From the NCBI GenBank assembly GCA_031280615.1, contig JAITGO010000018.1:1-64000 (forward strand): 64,000 nucleotides of DNA. The letters are read 5' to 3'. This DNA is from Desulfobulbus sp. (GTDB taxonomy: Bacteria; Desulfobacterota; Desulfobulbia; Desulfobulbales; Desulfobulbaceae). The position numbers and the translations under genes are program-made. Below are positions 47,785 through 56,221 of the stretch, one piece after another (position 1 is the first letter of the stretch; each line of letters begins with the position of its first letter). Below the pieces are notes generated by a model. The model had not been told where the DNA came from, made no database searches, and saw only the letters and a list, made by a program, of their open reading frames with translations.

Positions 47785-49239
47785 TCAGCGAAAGATTATG
47801 CTCACCGGACAATGATCCGAACCAGTGACCTCCTCATGAATGGCCGCGTCGACGACCCTGGCGTCGCTGGCTCGGTCGACGATGAAATAGTCGATTCTCC
47901 AGCCGATATTCTTTACCCGGGCATTGAAGCGATAGCTCCACCAGGTGTATCGCTCCGCTGAGGCGTCGAATTTCCTGAAGGTATCGACGTAGCCGTTCTC
48001 GGTGACCTGATCCATCCAGGCACGCTCCTGGCGGGAGAACCCGGGATTATTGACGTTGGCCTTGGGATTGGCCAGATCGATCTCCTTGTGGGCCACGTTC
48101 AGGTCGCCGCAAAGCACCAGCGATTTGGTGCGGGCAAGACGGTCCATGTAGGCCAGCAAAGCCTGGTTGAAGTCCTGCTTGAAGGCAAGCCGTTTCAATT
48201 CGGGCTGCGCATTGGGCGAATAGACGTTGACGAAATAAAAGTCGCCGAATTCGAGGGTAAGCACCCGCCCCTCCTCGTCGATCCAAGGCTCGTCGAGGCC
48301 GTACCGCACCTGAATCGGGGCCGCCTTGCTCAACACCGCCGTACCCGAATATCCCTTCTTTTTCGCCGGATTCCAAAACGCATGGTAGCCATCGATGTGC
48401 TGCAGCGATGGCGGCAGCTGCTCCGGCTGGGCCTTGATTTCCTGGAGAGCCACGATATCGGCATCGAAGTCGCGCAACACGTCCAGCAGGCCGTTTTTCA
48501 GCGACGCCCGGACCCCATTGACATTCCAGGAAATGAATTTCTGTCCCTTTGTTTGCGGCATGTCCGTCCTCTTGTTGACCTCCTTGAGTTTGCGAGGCGT
48601 CACACCGATGCGTGGGCACCACCAGGCAATCGCGCAACAATCGCAGTGAGGCCGCACCGGGGTGCATGTTCCCTGGCCAAAGGCAACCAGAATGGAATTC
48701 ACTTCCGCCCAAGAAGACTCCGGCAGGATGTGTTGCAGGGCTATCTCAGTCTGCATGGGGGTCTCCGTCTTAACCACCCCCCAGATGTTCATGATGCGAT
48801 GCACGTGGGTATCCACGCAGATGGCCGGTTGGGCGAAAGCCACCGCCAACACCAGATTGGCCGTTTTGCGTCCGACCCCGGGCAAGCTGAGCAGTGAATC
48901 GATATCTTGGGGAACGGTACCGCTGAACCGTTCTCGCAAAACCGTCGGCAACTGCCGGAGAAATCGCGCTTTGTTGCGATAAAACCCCACCGGATAAATC
49001 AGCTGCTCCAACTCCTCGGTTGCCAGGCGGCCCAGCTCATCAACCGTGCCGGCCCGGGCAAATAACCGGCGGGCAGCGGCGGCGGTCACCTCGTCCTTGG
49101 TCCGTGCCGAGAGCAGCGTCGCCACCAAAATCTTGAAGGGATCATTGGTTTGCGCCGCGATCAGATCGACCACGGGAACTTGATACGTCTGCACCTCTTT
49201 TTTGAGCAGGAGCAGAACATCATGCAAAGGAAATGTCAT
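47785..49239 (-). CDS. Fusion of endonuclease III (Nth) and exonuclease III/AP endonuclease (XthA)
   Basis: 484 residues in one uninterrupted frame. Residues 1-~215 are a complete Nth: helix-hairpin-helix LPGVGRKTANLVL with the catalytic Lys, VDTHVHR with the catalytic Asp, and the iron-sulfur loop C-x6-C-x2-C-x5-C (CTPVRPHCDCCAIAWWC). Residues ~232-484 are a complete ExoIII/AP endonuclease: FISWNVNGVRASL, LQEIK, GDLNVAHKEIDLANPK, WRIDYFIV and GSDHCPV. Nth removes oxidised bases and nicks; XthA cleans the 3' end or cuts AP sites, so the fusion joins consecutive base-excision steps. An ATG at residue 227 with AAGGAGG 13 bases before it could also give free XthA. ATG 49239 is the chosen start; GTG 49248 is open. 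Confidence 0.92.
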   Translation of the reverse strand: MTFPLHDVLLLLKKEVQTYQVPVVDLIAAQTNDPFKILVATLLSARTKDEVTAAAARRLFARAGTVDELGRLATEELEQLIYPVGFYRNKARFLRQLPTVLRERFSGTVPQDIDSLLSLPGVGRKTANLVLAVAFAQPAICVDTHVHRIMNIWGVVKTETPMQTEIALQHILPESSWAEVNSILVAFGQGTCTPVRPHCDCCAIAWWCPRIGVTPRKLKEVNKRTDMPQTKGQKFISWNVNGVRASLKNGLLDVLRDFDADIVALQEIKAQPEQLPPSLQHIDGYHAFWNPAKKKGYSGTAVLSKAAPIQVRYGLDEPWIDEEGRVLTLEFGDFYFVNVYSPNAQPELKRLAFKQDFNQALLAYMDRLARTKSLVLCGDLNVAHKEIDLANPKANVNNPGFSRQERAWMDQVTENGYVDTFRKFDASAERYTWWSYRFNARVKNIGWRIDYFIVDRASDARVVDAAIHEEVTGSDHCPVSIIFR

Positions 49240-49363
49240 GCGGTGCACCGAATCAACGCCGCTTGCGGCGAGGAAAGAATAATTACGATTCGCTTAACCT
49301 AGCACAAATGCGGCGGACGAGGCAACCCGAACAAAGATTTCCGGGAAACAAAGGAGAGCAGCG

Positions 49364-49394
49364 AAAAAGAAAACCAGCACCTTGTGTGCTGGTT
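49364..49394 (-). terminator. Intrinsic terminator of the carbonic anhydrase gene
   Basis: A perfect 9 bp stem AACCAGCAC/GTGCTGGTT (49372-49380 with 49386-49394) has a five-base loop. Read leftwards it runs into a U-rich tract (TTTTCTTTTT). It lies about 105 bases past the carbonic anhydrase stop. The rest of 49249-49498 holds nothing recognisable. Confidence 0.8.
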
Positions 49395-49498
49395 CGAGAG
49401 GTGGGAAAACGATCGAGCCTGGAATGGCTAGTACAAAAGCAAAGTCCAAGGACATTGGTGAAACAATTGGGCGCTTCGGGCATTTGCCTTGACCATGC

Positions 49499-50092
49499 TC
49501 ACAACACGGTCACTTCGCCGGTGGCCAAATTGTAATAGGCGGCAACAACGACTACTTTCCCTTCATGCACCAGATCGGCGATAATGGGTTCCGATTCGGC
49601 AATTTTTCTGGCCGTGGCCCGTGCCAATTCCATGGCGGCGTTGTCCGGCCAATGGCCTTCATGCCCTTTGGTTCTTTTCAGAGCCGCATCGATCGACGGG
49701 GTGAGACTGGCGATGTGCCCCTCCAATTTGACCCCCTGTGCCACAGCATTGACCGCGCCGCAGGAAGAATGGCCCAACACCATGACCAAGCGGGTATGCA
49801 GATGGGCCACCGCGTATTCGATACTGCCCAGGATATGATCGTTGATGATATTGCCTGCAACGCGCAGGATGAACAAATCCCCCAACCCCTGGTCAAAGAC
49901 ATCTACCGGCGGCACCCGTGAATCGGCGCAGGCGAGCACCACCGCTATTGGATCCTGACCACCGAGAAGTCCCTTGCGCGATTCTTCGCAATGATTGGGG
50001 TGTTCGAGCTTGCCCTGGACAAATCGTTCATTCCCCGCCAACAGGACCTGGAGCGCCTCTCGTCCCGTCATCTTTCTTTTCGCTGTTTGCAT
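49499..50092 (-). CDS. Beta-class carbonic anhydrase
   Basis: 197 residues. It interconverts CO2 and bicarbonate. Zinc ligands are visible as Cys and Asp-Arg in VLACADSRVPP (~65) and His-x2-Cys in LGHSSCGAVNA (~122-125); GNERFVQG and LRVAGNIIND are also family features. The start ATG 50092 has AAGGAAAGGA directly upstream; the longer open frame to 50188 has no such site. It is a single gene with its own terminator. Confidence 0.94.
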   Translation of the reverse strand: MQTAKRKMTGREALQVLLAGNERFVQGKLEHPNHCEESRKGLLGGQDPIAVVLACADSRVPPVDVFDQGLGDLFILRVAGNIINDHILGSIEYAVAHLHTRLVMVLGHSSCGAVNAVAQGVKLEGHIASLTPSIDAALKRTKGHEGHWPDNAAMELARATARKIAESEPIIADLVHEGKVVVVAAYYNLATGEVTVL

Positions 50093-50272
50093 TCCTTTCC
50101 TTGGTCTGTACTGTTGTCGCATTGTTGAACAAAACTTAAGGCCAAGCGGATCAGCCACCCTTTCCGCGCGGAAAAGGCCCAACAGCATATCAATTGGATA
50201 ATGCTTCAGCTACAGAAAAAATGATAAGGAGGAAAATCTCTCCTTCGCGTGGCAAGGCGATACCCGAAAACG

Positions 50273-51160
50273 CTACTTTTCCCCGTAATAATAATCCTTC
50301 TGGTATTCGTAATAGCCAAACACCCGATAATCGAGCATGGTGGCTCGGTAGGCATTGAAAACGACACCTAAAATCTTGTCGCGCCCAATGGCGTCGGCCA
50401 GGGCTTTCACGTATTCGCGGCGGGAGGCGCCGGAACGGACCACCAGTATCACGCCGTCGACGTGCTGCGCCAGCACCGAAGTCTCGCTGGCGGCATGTAG
50501 CGGCGGGCTGTCCAAGAGAACGATGCGGTCGTCGTAGCGCTGGGCCAGTTCGTCGACCAGCCTGCTCATTGCCGCCGAGCCGAGCAATTCGGCTGGATTG
50601 ACGGAGCGAGGGCCGGAGAGCAGCAGCGAAAGTTTCTCGATACCGGACGGAAGCAGCAGATCGGGTATGGGCTTGCGGTGGCAGAGATAGTCGGACAAGC
50701 CCGCCACGTTGCTCTGGCCAAAAAGGCTGTGCTGCATCGGTTTGCGCAGGTCGCAGTCCACCAGCAGACAGTAATTATCCACACCTTGTGCAAGGGATAT
50801 CCCTAAATTGGCACAAATAAAACTTTTGCCTTCGCCTGGGGAAGCGCTAGTCACCAAAATGGTCCGGGGAATCTTTCCCGAGGAGGGAAACAGGATGCGG
50901 GTACGCAAGGCGCGGATGCTTTCCGCCACCGGACCGGTGTTCGAGGTGGCAAGCACCAGGCGATCATCCCATCGCCCGAGATGCATTTGTTCGGCAGCAT
51001 CGACTGGGCTGGCAGGCGACGTGGCAGGTTCGGTCGGTTCGGGTTTCCGAGACGCGGGACTGCTGGGCGCGGGGATGGGCGCATCCGGTACCCGATCCTC
51101 CTCCGCTTCCACGACCATTGCCTCATCCGCCCGCTTCAATGCCTTGAATACTTTTCCCAC
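50273..51160 (-). CDS. Bacterial tyrosine autokinase for polysaccharide export (CpsD/Wzc-C-like)
   Basis: 295 residues from GTG 51160 (MGKVFKALKRADEA, the usual kinase N-terminus), chosen because GGAGG lies five bases before it; a TTG at 51172 is open too. A Pro-rich segment (~25-60) precedes the kinase domain: Walker A SASPGEGKS (~103), Walker A' LLVDCDLRKP and Walker B IVLLDSPP. The C-terminal tyrosine cluster YYEYQKDYYYGEK is the autophosphorylation site. It works with the Wzz-type protein two genes upstream to control polysaccharide chain length and export. It is last of the three-gene unit. Confidence 0.92.
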   Translation of the reverse strand: MGKVFKALKRADEAMVVEAEEDRVPDAPIPAPSSPASRKPEPTEPATSPASPVDAAEQMHLGRWDDRLVLATSNTGPVAESIRALRTRILFPSSGKIPRTILVTSASPGEGKSFICANLGISLAQGVDNYCLLVDCDLRKPMQHSLFGQSNVAGLSDYLCHRKPIPDLLLPSGIEKLSLLLSGPRSVNPAELLGSAAMSRLVDELAQRYDDRIVLLDSPPLHAASETSVLAQHVDGVILVVRSGASRREYVKALADAIGRDKILGVVFNAYRATMLDYRVFGYYEYQKDYYYGEK

Positions 51161-51178
51161 AAGACCCTCCAACTGCCT

Positions 51179-52171
51179 TTAAAAACGAAGATACTGCAAC
51201 AACGACTCGGGCAGTATCCTGCCCAGAGGGGAAATGCCTCGGGTGGCCGGCAGCATTTCCAACACCACAAGAAGCATCAGGACCACAACGACGACTCCGC
51301 CGCATACCCCGAGCAAGCGACCTCTGTCGGGTTCGGTTTGGCTGGCAACGGGCAAGGGGTTTTCCTCGCCGGGAAAATGAAGATCCTCCACGCTCTCCCT
51401 GACCAGATCCGCGTTGATCGCCGGTTTACTTTCTGCAAATCCGGAGAGGAGGGCATGATCGCAAATAATATTGATCAACCGGGGGGTCCCATGGCTGACT
51501 TGATGGATCTCGACAATGGCATCGTCGGAAAAAATATTGAGGTGCCGAGCCCCGGCGTGTCGCAAGCGAAACAGGATATACTGCCGGGTTTCCTCGAGGT
51601 TGAACCGGTTGAGATGAAAGCGGATACCGATGCGCTGGCGCAGGGGCAACAGCCGATCGTCGCTCATGCGCTCGTTGAGTTCCGGCTGCCCCACCAAAAA
51701 GATCGACAGTACGTCCTGTCCCTTTTCCTCCAGATTGGAAAGCAGACGAATCTCTTCCAGAAGGTCGATCGGAAGGACATGGGCTTCGTCGAAAATCAGC
51801 AACACCCGCTCATTTTTCCTGTAACACTCCTTGAGCAGGTTGCCGAATTCGATCAGGAACATGGCCTTGTTGCCGTCCCACTGCAATCCCAACTGCTTGG
51901 CTATGTAGGAAAAGAATTCGTCGCGCCGGAGGATCGGGTTGTTGAGATGGCAGAGATGAACATCATGCTCCAGCGAACTCACCAGGGCCTGCAGCAGCGT
52001 GGTCTTGCCCGAGCCGACGTCGGCCGTCAGCACCAGAAAACATTTCTTGCTGAGAATCCCGTATTTGAGAATGGCCAACCCTTCCTGATGGGTCTCGCTC
52101 ATGAAGACCAAGGAAGGGTCCGGCGTCAGAGCGAATGGTTTTTTGGACAGGCCGTAGTACTTGGTATACAT
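51179..52171 (-). CDS. AAA ATPase of the ExeA/GspA or PEP-CTERM-locus secretion type
   Basis: 330 residues. It begins MYTKYYGLSKKPFALTPDP, the hallmark of ExeA-like and XrtA/PEP-CTERM-locus secretion ATPases. Walker A is TADVGSGKTTLL (~49-60), Walker B VLLIFDEAHVLP, and sensor parts include FLVGQPELNERM. A transmembrane helix (~292-310) near the C-terminus leaves a short periplasmic tail. It is located between the Wzz-type and kinase genes, as in exosortase-associated exopolysaccharide loci, but no exosortase is in the window. Its exact role there is unknown. Confidence 0.88.
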   Translation of the reverse strand: MYTKYYGLSKKPFALTPDPSLVFMSETHQEGLAILKYGILSKKCFLVLTADVGSGKTTLLQALVSSLEHDVHLCHLNNPILRRDEFFSYIAKQLGLQWDGNKAMFLIEFGNLLKECYRKNERVLLIFDEAHVLPIDLLEEIRLLSNLEEKGQDVLSIFLVGQPELNERMSDDRLLPLRQRIGIRFHLNRFNLEETRQYILFRLRHAGARHLNIFSDDAIVEIHQVSHGTPRLINIICDHALLSGFAESKPAINADLVRESVEDLHFPGEENPLPVASQTEPDRGRLLGVCGGVVVVVLMLLVVLEMLPATRGISPLGRILPESLLQYLRF

Positions 52172-52202
52172 GCTGAATCGTTTGCAATAACCGGGAAGAG
52201 TT

Positions 52203-53774
52203 TCAGACGATGATCATGCCCCTGATCCACATGAATGCGATGGCCGCCACCAACAGGGCCGCATAACTGGATATCAGGGCAAGGCTTATACGAAAAACAA
52301 TCCGATCTTTTTTGGTTTCGGTGTCTTTTTCGATAAACGGTATGGAGCAGATGACCGGCACGCCGATATATTCCTCGAGCTCGCCGATGTTCTTAAACGA
52401 GGTGTCGGCAAAGTCGACCAGCAAGACATATCCGAGACTTAAACCCAAGCCCACCGCTACGGCGGCAAGCAGGATTCTCAGGAAATTAGGTTTGAACGGC
52501 TTTTCGGGGACACGCGCGGAGTCGACAATCTTGAACTTGCTCCCTTTTTGATTCCGCTCGAGGTTTTCCACGGATTGCGCCTGGAGATTCTGGGCGACCA
52601 ACTGATCGTAGTGGCGACGTAATTCACTGTAATCCCTGGTAAAACTAGCCCATTCTGCTTCACGGGTGGGTACCGCCTCGATCCATTTCTGGTACTGGAC
52701 GATTTGCGGGGGAATTTTCGCCTGTTCATCGCGTAATTGCTGAATATTGATATCCAGCTGTTTCAGTTGGACCTGGGTTCTGCTGTCTTCCAGGCCCGCA
52801 GCCTGCGATGCTCTCGCACCGGCCGATGCGTTCTGTTTGCCGCCAGACCCACCTTTGGCTCTTTTTGCTTCTAGTTGCTGGATCTGCTGTTTAACCCGCC
52901 GTACCTCCGGGTGATTCTCCGTGTATTTCCCCTGCAATTCCTCCAGATAGCCCTGCAGACGCAGCAAACGATCTCCATCGGTTTCCGGTTGGCGCAAAGC
53001 AGCGCGCTCCGAATCGCCCGAGGCATGCAGGGAAGCGAGGCTACGCTGCATATTGCCCTGCTCCTGCACCATGACTCTGGTCCGCTCAAGTTCTTGAATG
53101 GACGTCTGGATCTCTTGATTTTGCCGCATGAGGGCCTGGAGCTGAGTGAAATTACTCTGCCGCTGTTCAGGCATTTCATTGAAATACTTCAGCTTGTAGT
53201 CCCGCATCTGCTGTTCTTTCTCGTCCAGCACCTTCTTTGCCAGGGCCAACTCACTTTGGGTATATTTCGAGGTCTCAACGGCCCGCTCCTCGCGGTACTT
53301 CAGGTTTTCCTCGATGAACAGCGATGCCAGGCCATTGGTGACCTTAGTCACTTTCTGCGGGTCGCCGCCCTGAAAGGACACGCTAAAGATATCCCCCTTG
53401 CCGGAAGGCTGGATGGTGATATTATTCCGCATCATTTCAATGACATCCTCCAAAGGCAGCTTCTTTCGTGCCTCCTCGTACAAAGAAAACTGGAGGATAA
53501 CCTTTTCAAGGTTGTTGCGGCTGGTTACAAGTTCCCGTAACGTTGCCAAGGATTCCTGCAGCCTGCTCCTTCCCTGTTCCGGATCCATCTTTCCGGGATT
53601 GATCTGCTGCTGTTCATAGCTGAGCAAGGCGGTGCTCTGGTAGATCTTGGGGACGAAGACGTAGTACCCCAGACCGATGGTTACCCCCAGGAGCAGGCAA
53701 CTGGTGATGAGCCGCCATCTGGTTATGACCAGATCGACATATTTTTTTATCAACTGGCGCTGCTGATTGTTCAT
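52203..53774 (-). CDS. Wzz/GumC-type polysaccharide chain-length determinant
   Basis: 523 residues. The N-terminal helix (~20-38, ITSCLLLGVTIGLGYYVF) follows a Wzz domain start (QLIKKYVDLVITRWR). A long periplasmic coiled coil (~160-430, rich in Gln, Glu and Arg) comes next. The GNVR-type segment PEKPFKPNFLRILLAAVAVG leads into a second helix (~433-455), and another hydrophobic helix lies at the C-terminus (~500-520). It is a polysaccharide co-polymerase partnering the kinase at 50273 and a Wzx/Wzy system not present here. Confidence 0.91.
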   Translation of the reverse strand: MNNQQRQLIKKYVDLVITRWRLITSCLLLGVTIGLGYYVFVPKIYQSTALLSYEQQQINPGKMDPEQGRSRLQESLATLRELVTSRNNLEKVILQFSLYEEARKKLPLEDVIEMMRNNITIQPSGKGDIFSVSFQGGDPQKVTKVTNGLASLFIEENLKYREERAVETSKYTQSELALAKKVLDEKEQQMRDYKLKYFNEMPEQRQSNFTQLQALMRQNQEIQTSIQELERTRVMVQEQGNMQRSLASLHASGDSERAALRQPETDGDRLLRLQGYLEELQGKYTENHPEVRRVKQQIQQLEAKRAKGGSGGKQNASAGARASQAAGLEDSRTQVQLKQLDINIQQLRDEQAKIPPQIVQYQKWIEAVPTREAEWASFTRDYSELRRHYDQLVAQNLQAQSVENLERNQKGSKFKIVDSARVPEKPFKPNFLRILLAAVAVGLGLSLGYVLLVDFADTSFKNIGELEEYIGVPVICSIPFIEKDTETKKDRIVFRISLALISSYAALLVAAIAFMWIRGMIIV

Positions 53775-53813
53775 AAAGTTCTTTTACGCGTTTTTTTTCA
53801 GCCATCAAACGTT

Positions 53814-54509
53814 ATGTCGACAGCAAACACAACCACCTGCGTGATCGGCGATATTCACGGCTGCCACACGTCGCTCCTTCGTCTGCTGGATCAAGTGTGC
53901 CATCGGGCGGACACCCTGGTGTTCCTCGGCGACTATGTCGACCGAGGCCCGGATTCCAAGGCGGTGATCTCCACCATTTTGTCGCTGCGTTCCCGGCACC
54001 CGCGGGTCGTGCCGCTGATGGGGAACCACGATTTCCTGTTCTATCAATATCTCATGGGCGACGACAATGCCCTTTTCCTGCAAGTCGGGGGACTGCAAAC
54101 CCTGACCAGCTATGGCATTCCGCCTGCGGCAACGCGCGAGCAAAGGACTCGGTTCGTCCCCGCCGACCATCTCGCGTTCCTGCGGAGCTTACCTCTCTTC
54201 TGGGAGGACCAACACGCCATTTATGTACATGCCGGCCTGCAGCCCGGCCGTCATCTCAGCCAACAAAGCGCTCAATGGTGCCTATGGGCGCGGGATGCTT
54301 TTCTCGCCAGTTCCCACGAGTTCGGCAAGCCTATCGTTTTCGGCCACACGGTATTTGCCGAGCCCTATTTTGCGGCGGACAAGATCGGCATCGACACCGG
54401 AGCGGTGTATGGCGGCCAATTGACAGCGCTGTTGCTGCCCGAGCGCGAGGTGCTCCGCGTGCCGCCAGGAGAGACCGCAATCTCGCAGGAATTCATTCAT
54501 GGTAGTTGA
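53814..54509 (+). CDS. PPP-family serine/threonine-type protein phosphatase (metallophosphoesterase)
   Basis: 231 residues. It carries the three PPP signatures in order: GDIHG (~13), GDYVDRGPDS (~40) and GNHDF (~71), plus downstream metal-binding His in YVHAGL and FGHT. These bind two metals to hydrolyse phosphoprotein or diadenosine tetraphosphate. Size and layout resemble bacterial PrpA/ApaH-like enzymes. It is divergent from the polysaccharide export genes, 39 bases away, so reversal of tyrosine or Ser/Thr phosphorylation there is possible but not shown. Confidence 0.9.
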   Translation: MSTANTTTCVIGDIHGCHTSLLRLLDQVCHRADTLVFLGDYVDRGPDSKAVISTILSLRSRHPRVVPLMGNHDFLFYQYLMGDDNALFLQVGGLQTLTSYGIPPAATREQRTRFVPADHLAFLRSLPLFWEDQHAIYVHAGLQPGRHLSQQSAQWCLWARDAFLASSHEFGKPIVFGHTVFAEPYFAADKIGIDTGAVYGGQLTALLLPEREVLRVPPGETAISQEFIHGS

Positions 54510-54536
54510 AAGAAAAAAAAAGACAAGGGCAGCTAT

Positions 54537-55454
54537 CTACAATTCCGCAAAAATTAATGGCGCGGTTTGGGCGATGTCCTTGTGTCCCAGCAACAGCATG
54601 CACAATCGATCCACTCCCAGGGCTATTCCGGCCACCTCGCCCAGCCGGCTCAGGTCGGCGAGCAGTCTTTCCGGCATCTCAGCTGTTTTTCCCCCTTCCT
54701 GTATTTGCTCTATTGCCCGCTGAAAGCGCTGCCGCTGCTCCAGAGGGTCGGTCAACTCGGAAAAACCGTTTGCCAGCTCGACCCCGGCCACATAGAGTTC
54801 GAACCGTTCCGCCACCGCCGGATTATTGCGGCTCCTGCGGGCGAGCGACCCCAATTCGACGGGATAATCGTAGAGAAAGACCGGTCGAGTCCGTCCCAGG
54901 TTGGGCTCGACCTCGACGACCAAAATCTCGTCAAAGCGGTCGGCACGCAGAGCATCCGTGGCCGAGACGGCGGCATAGCGCTGAAAAGCCTCGGCGACCG
55001 TCAATCGCTCCCACGGCGGGGCTAGGGCCACTTCGGCACCCTGCCAGCGCAGCCGGTCCCCATCGGTGAGGCCGGCACAACCGGGTATCTTCCGTACCAC
55101 CCATCCGATCAGTTCCTCGCATTGTCGCATCAGATCGAAATAATTCCATCCCTTGTGGTACCACTCGAGCATGGTGAATTCGGCTTGATGCAGCCTGCCG
55201 CATTCTTCCTTGCGAAAACAGTGGCAGATCTGAAAAATGCGTTCGCAACCGCCCGCGAGCAGTCGTTTCATGCAGATCTCCGGCGAGGTCTGCAAAAAGC
55301 ATCCTTCGCTGGAAAAGGGAATGAGATGAGGTTCGGGGATCAGGATCGGCAGCCGTAACGGAGTATCGACTTCGATATAGTCACGCTCAAGAAAAAAAGA
55401 ACGAATGGCCTGCAGCAAGTCCGAGCGCTGCCGCAGGCCCGCGGGGGAGAGCAT
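54537..55454 (-). CDS. epmA: EF-P beta-lysylation enzyme EpmA (GenX/PoxA)
   Basis: 305 residues. It is a class II lysyl-tRNA-synthetase-like protein without the anticodon-binding domain. It attaches (R)-beta-lysine or lysine to EF-P. Family features are LQTSPEICMKRLLAGG, CHCFRKEECGRLHQAEFTML, YVAGVELANGFSELTD and the motif 3 region GIALGVDRLCMLLLG. It follows efp by six bases, so enzyme and target are one transcript. EpmB, which makes beta-lysine, is not in the window. Confidence 0.94.
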   Translation of the reverse strand: MLSPAGLRQRSDLLQAIRSFFLERDYIEVDTPLRLPILIPEPHLIPFSSEGCFLQTSPEICMKRLLAGGCERIFQICHCFRKEECGRLHQAEFTMLEWYHKGWNYFDLMRQCEELIGWVVRKIPGCAGLTDGDRLRWQGAEVALAPPWERLTVAEAFQRYAAVSATDALRADRFDEILVVEVEPNLGRTRPVFLYDYPVELGSLARRSRNNPAVAERFELYVAGVELANGFSELTDPLEQRQRFQRAIEQIQEGGKTAEMPERLLADLSRLGEVAGIALGVDRLCMLLLGHKDIAQTAPLIFAEL

Positions 55455-55460
55455 GCCCGA

Positions 55461-56024
55461 TTATTCTTTCACCCGGGTAATGTAGCTCCCTGTCCTGGTG
55501 TCGATTTGGATTTTATCGCCTTGTTCGACAAAGGGCGGCACCTGGAGCTGAAAGCCGGTCTGCACGGTCACGGGCTTGGTATCCGAACCGGAGGTATCTC
55601 CCTTGGCCCAGGGATCGGCCACCGTGACCTCGAGATTGACAAAGGTGGGCAAGGTGATATCGATAGGCCGGTCGCCGAAAAACAAGACCTCCACCTCCAT
55701 ATTGTCGATCAAAAAACTCAAGTTGTCACCCAACTGCTCCTTGGTCAGAAAAATCTGCTCGTAGGAGGAGGTGTCCATGAAATGGTACTCATTGTCCTGG
55801 GCATACAAAAACTGCATTTTTCGCTCTTCGAGGTTCGGCCGGTCGAATTTGTCGTTGGAGCGGTAGGTTTGGGTGAATTGAACCCCGGTGATCATGTTGC
55901 GCATCTTGGTCCGGTACAGCGCCTGTCCCTTACCGGGTTTGGAGAAATCGAACTCGGTGACGATGTAGGGTTCGCCATCAATTTGAATTTTCAAGCCTTT
56001 GCGCAGATCGGATGCTGTATACAT
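55461..56024 (-). CDS. efp: Translation elongation factor P
   Basis: 187 residues, three beta-barrel domains. It rescues ribosomes stalled at polyproline. The loop with the modified Lys is SKPGKGQALYRTKM, Lys at residue 32 (position 34 in Escherichia coli). The C-terminal OB domain ends QIDTRTGSYITRVKE. ATG 56024 (MYTASDLRKG) has AAGGA seven bases before it; the longer frame from 56039 is less likely. It is first in the efp-epmA pair. Confidence 0.96.
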   Translation of the reverse strand: MYTASDLRKGLKIQIDGEPYIVTEFDFSKPGKGQALYRTKMRNMITGVQFTQTYRSNDKFDRPNLEERKMQFLYAQDNEYHFMDTSSYEQIFLTKEQLGDNLSFLIDNMEVEVLFFGDRPIDITLPTFVNLEVTVADPWAKGDTSGSDTKPVTVQTGFQLQVPPFVEQGDKIQIDTRTGSYITRVKE

Positions 56025-56221
56025 ACCTTCGTCCTTCACTCTTTATGAATCGATTACTTTTCCTAAAACACGTTAAATTACAAAACTATCGCTTTTTCCG
56101 CAACCGCTTCCTGCGCTGAAAGCAAAACTTATCTCCTCAAATCGGTCTTCTCTTGTGTTCGCCCGGCAATGCCTATAGATTGTCAATCCATGATGACCAC
56201 CCCAAGACCGCAGCATACTCG

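Noticed and set aside
50093..50188. Extended N-terminus of carbonic anhydrase
   Set aside because: The 32 extra residues lack resemblance to the family, and the strong AAGGAAAGGA site is placed for the start at 50092.
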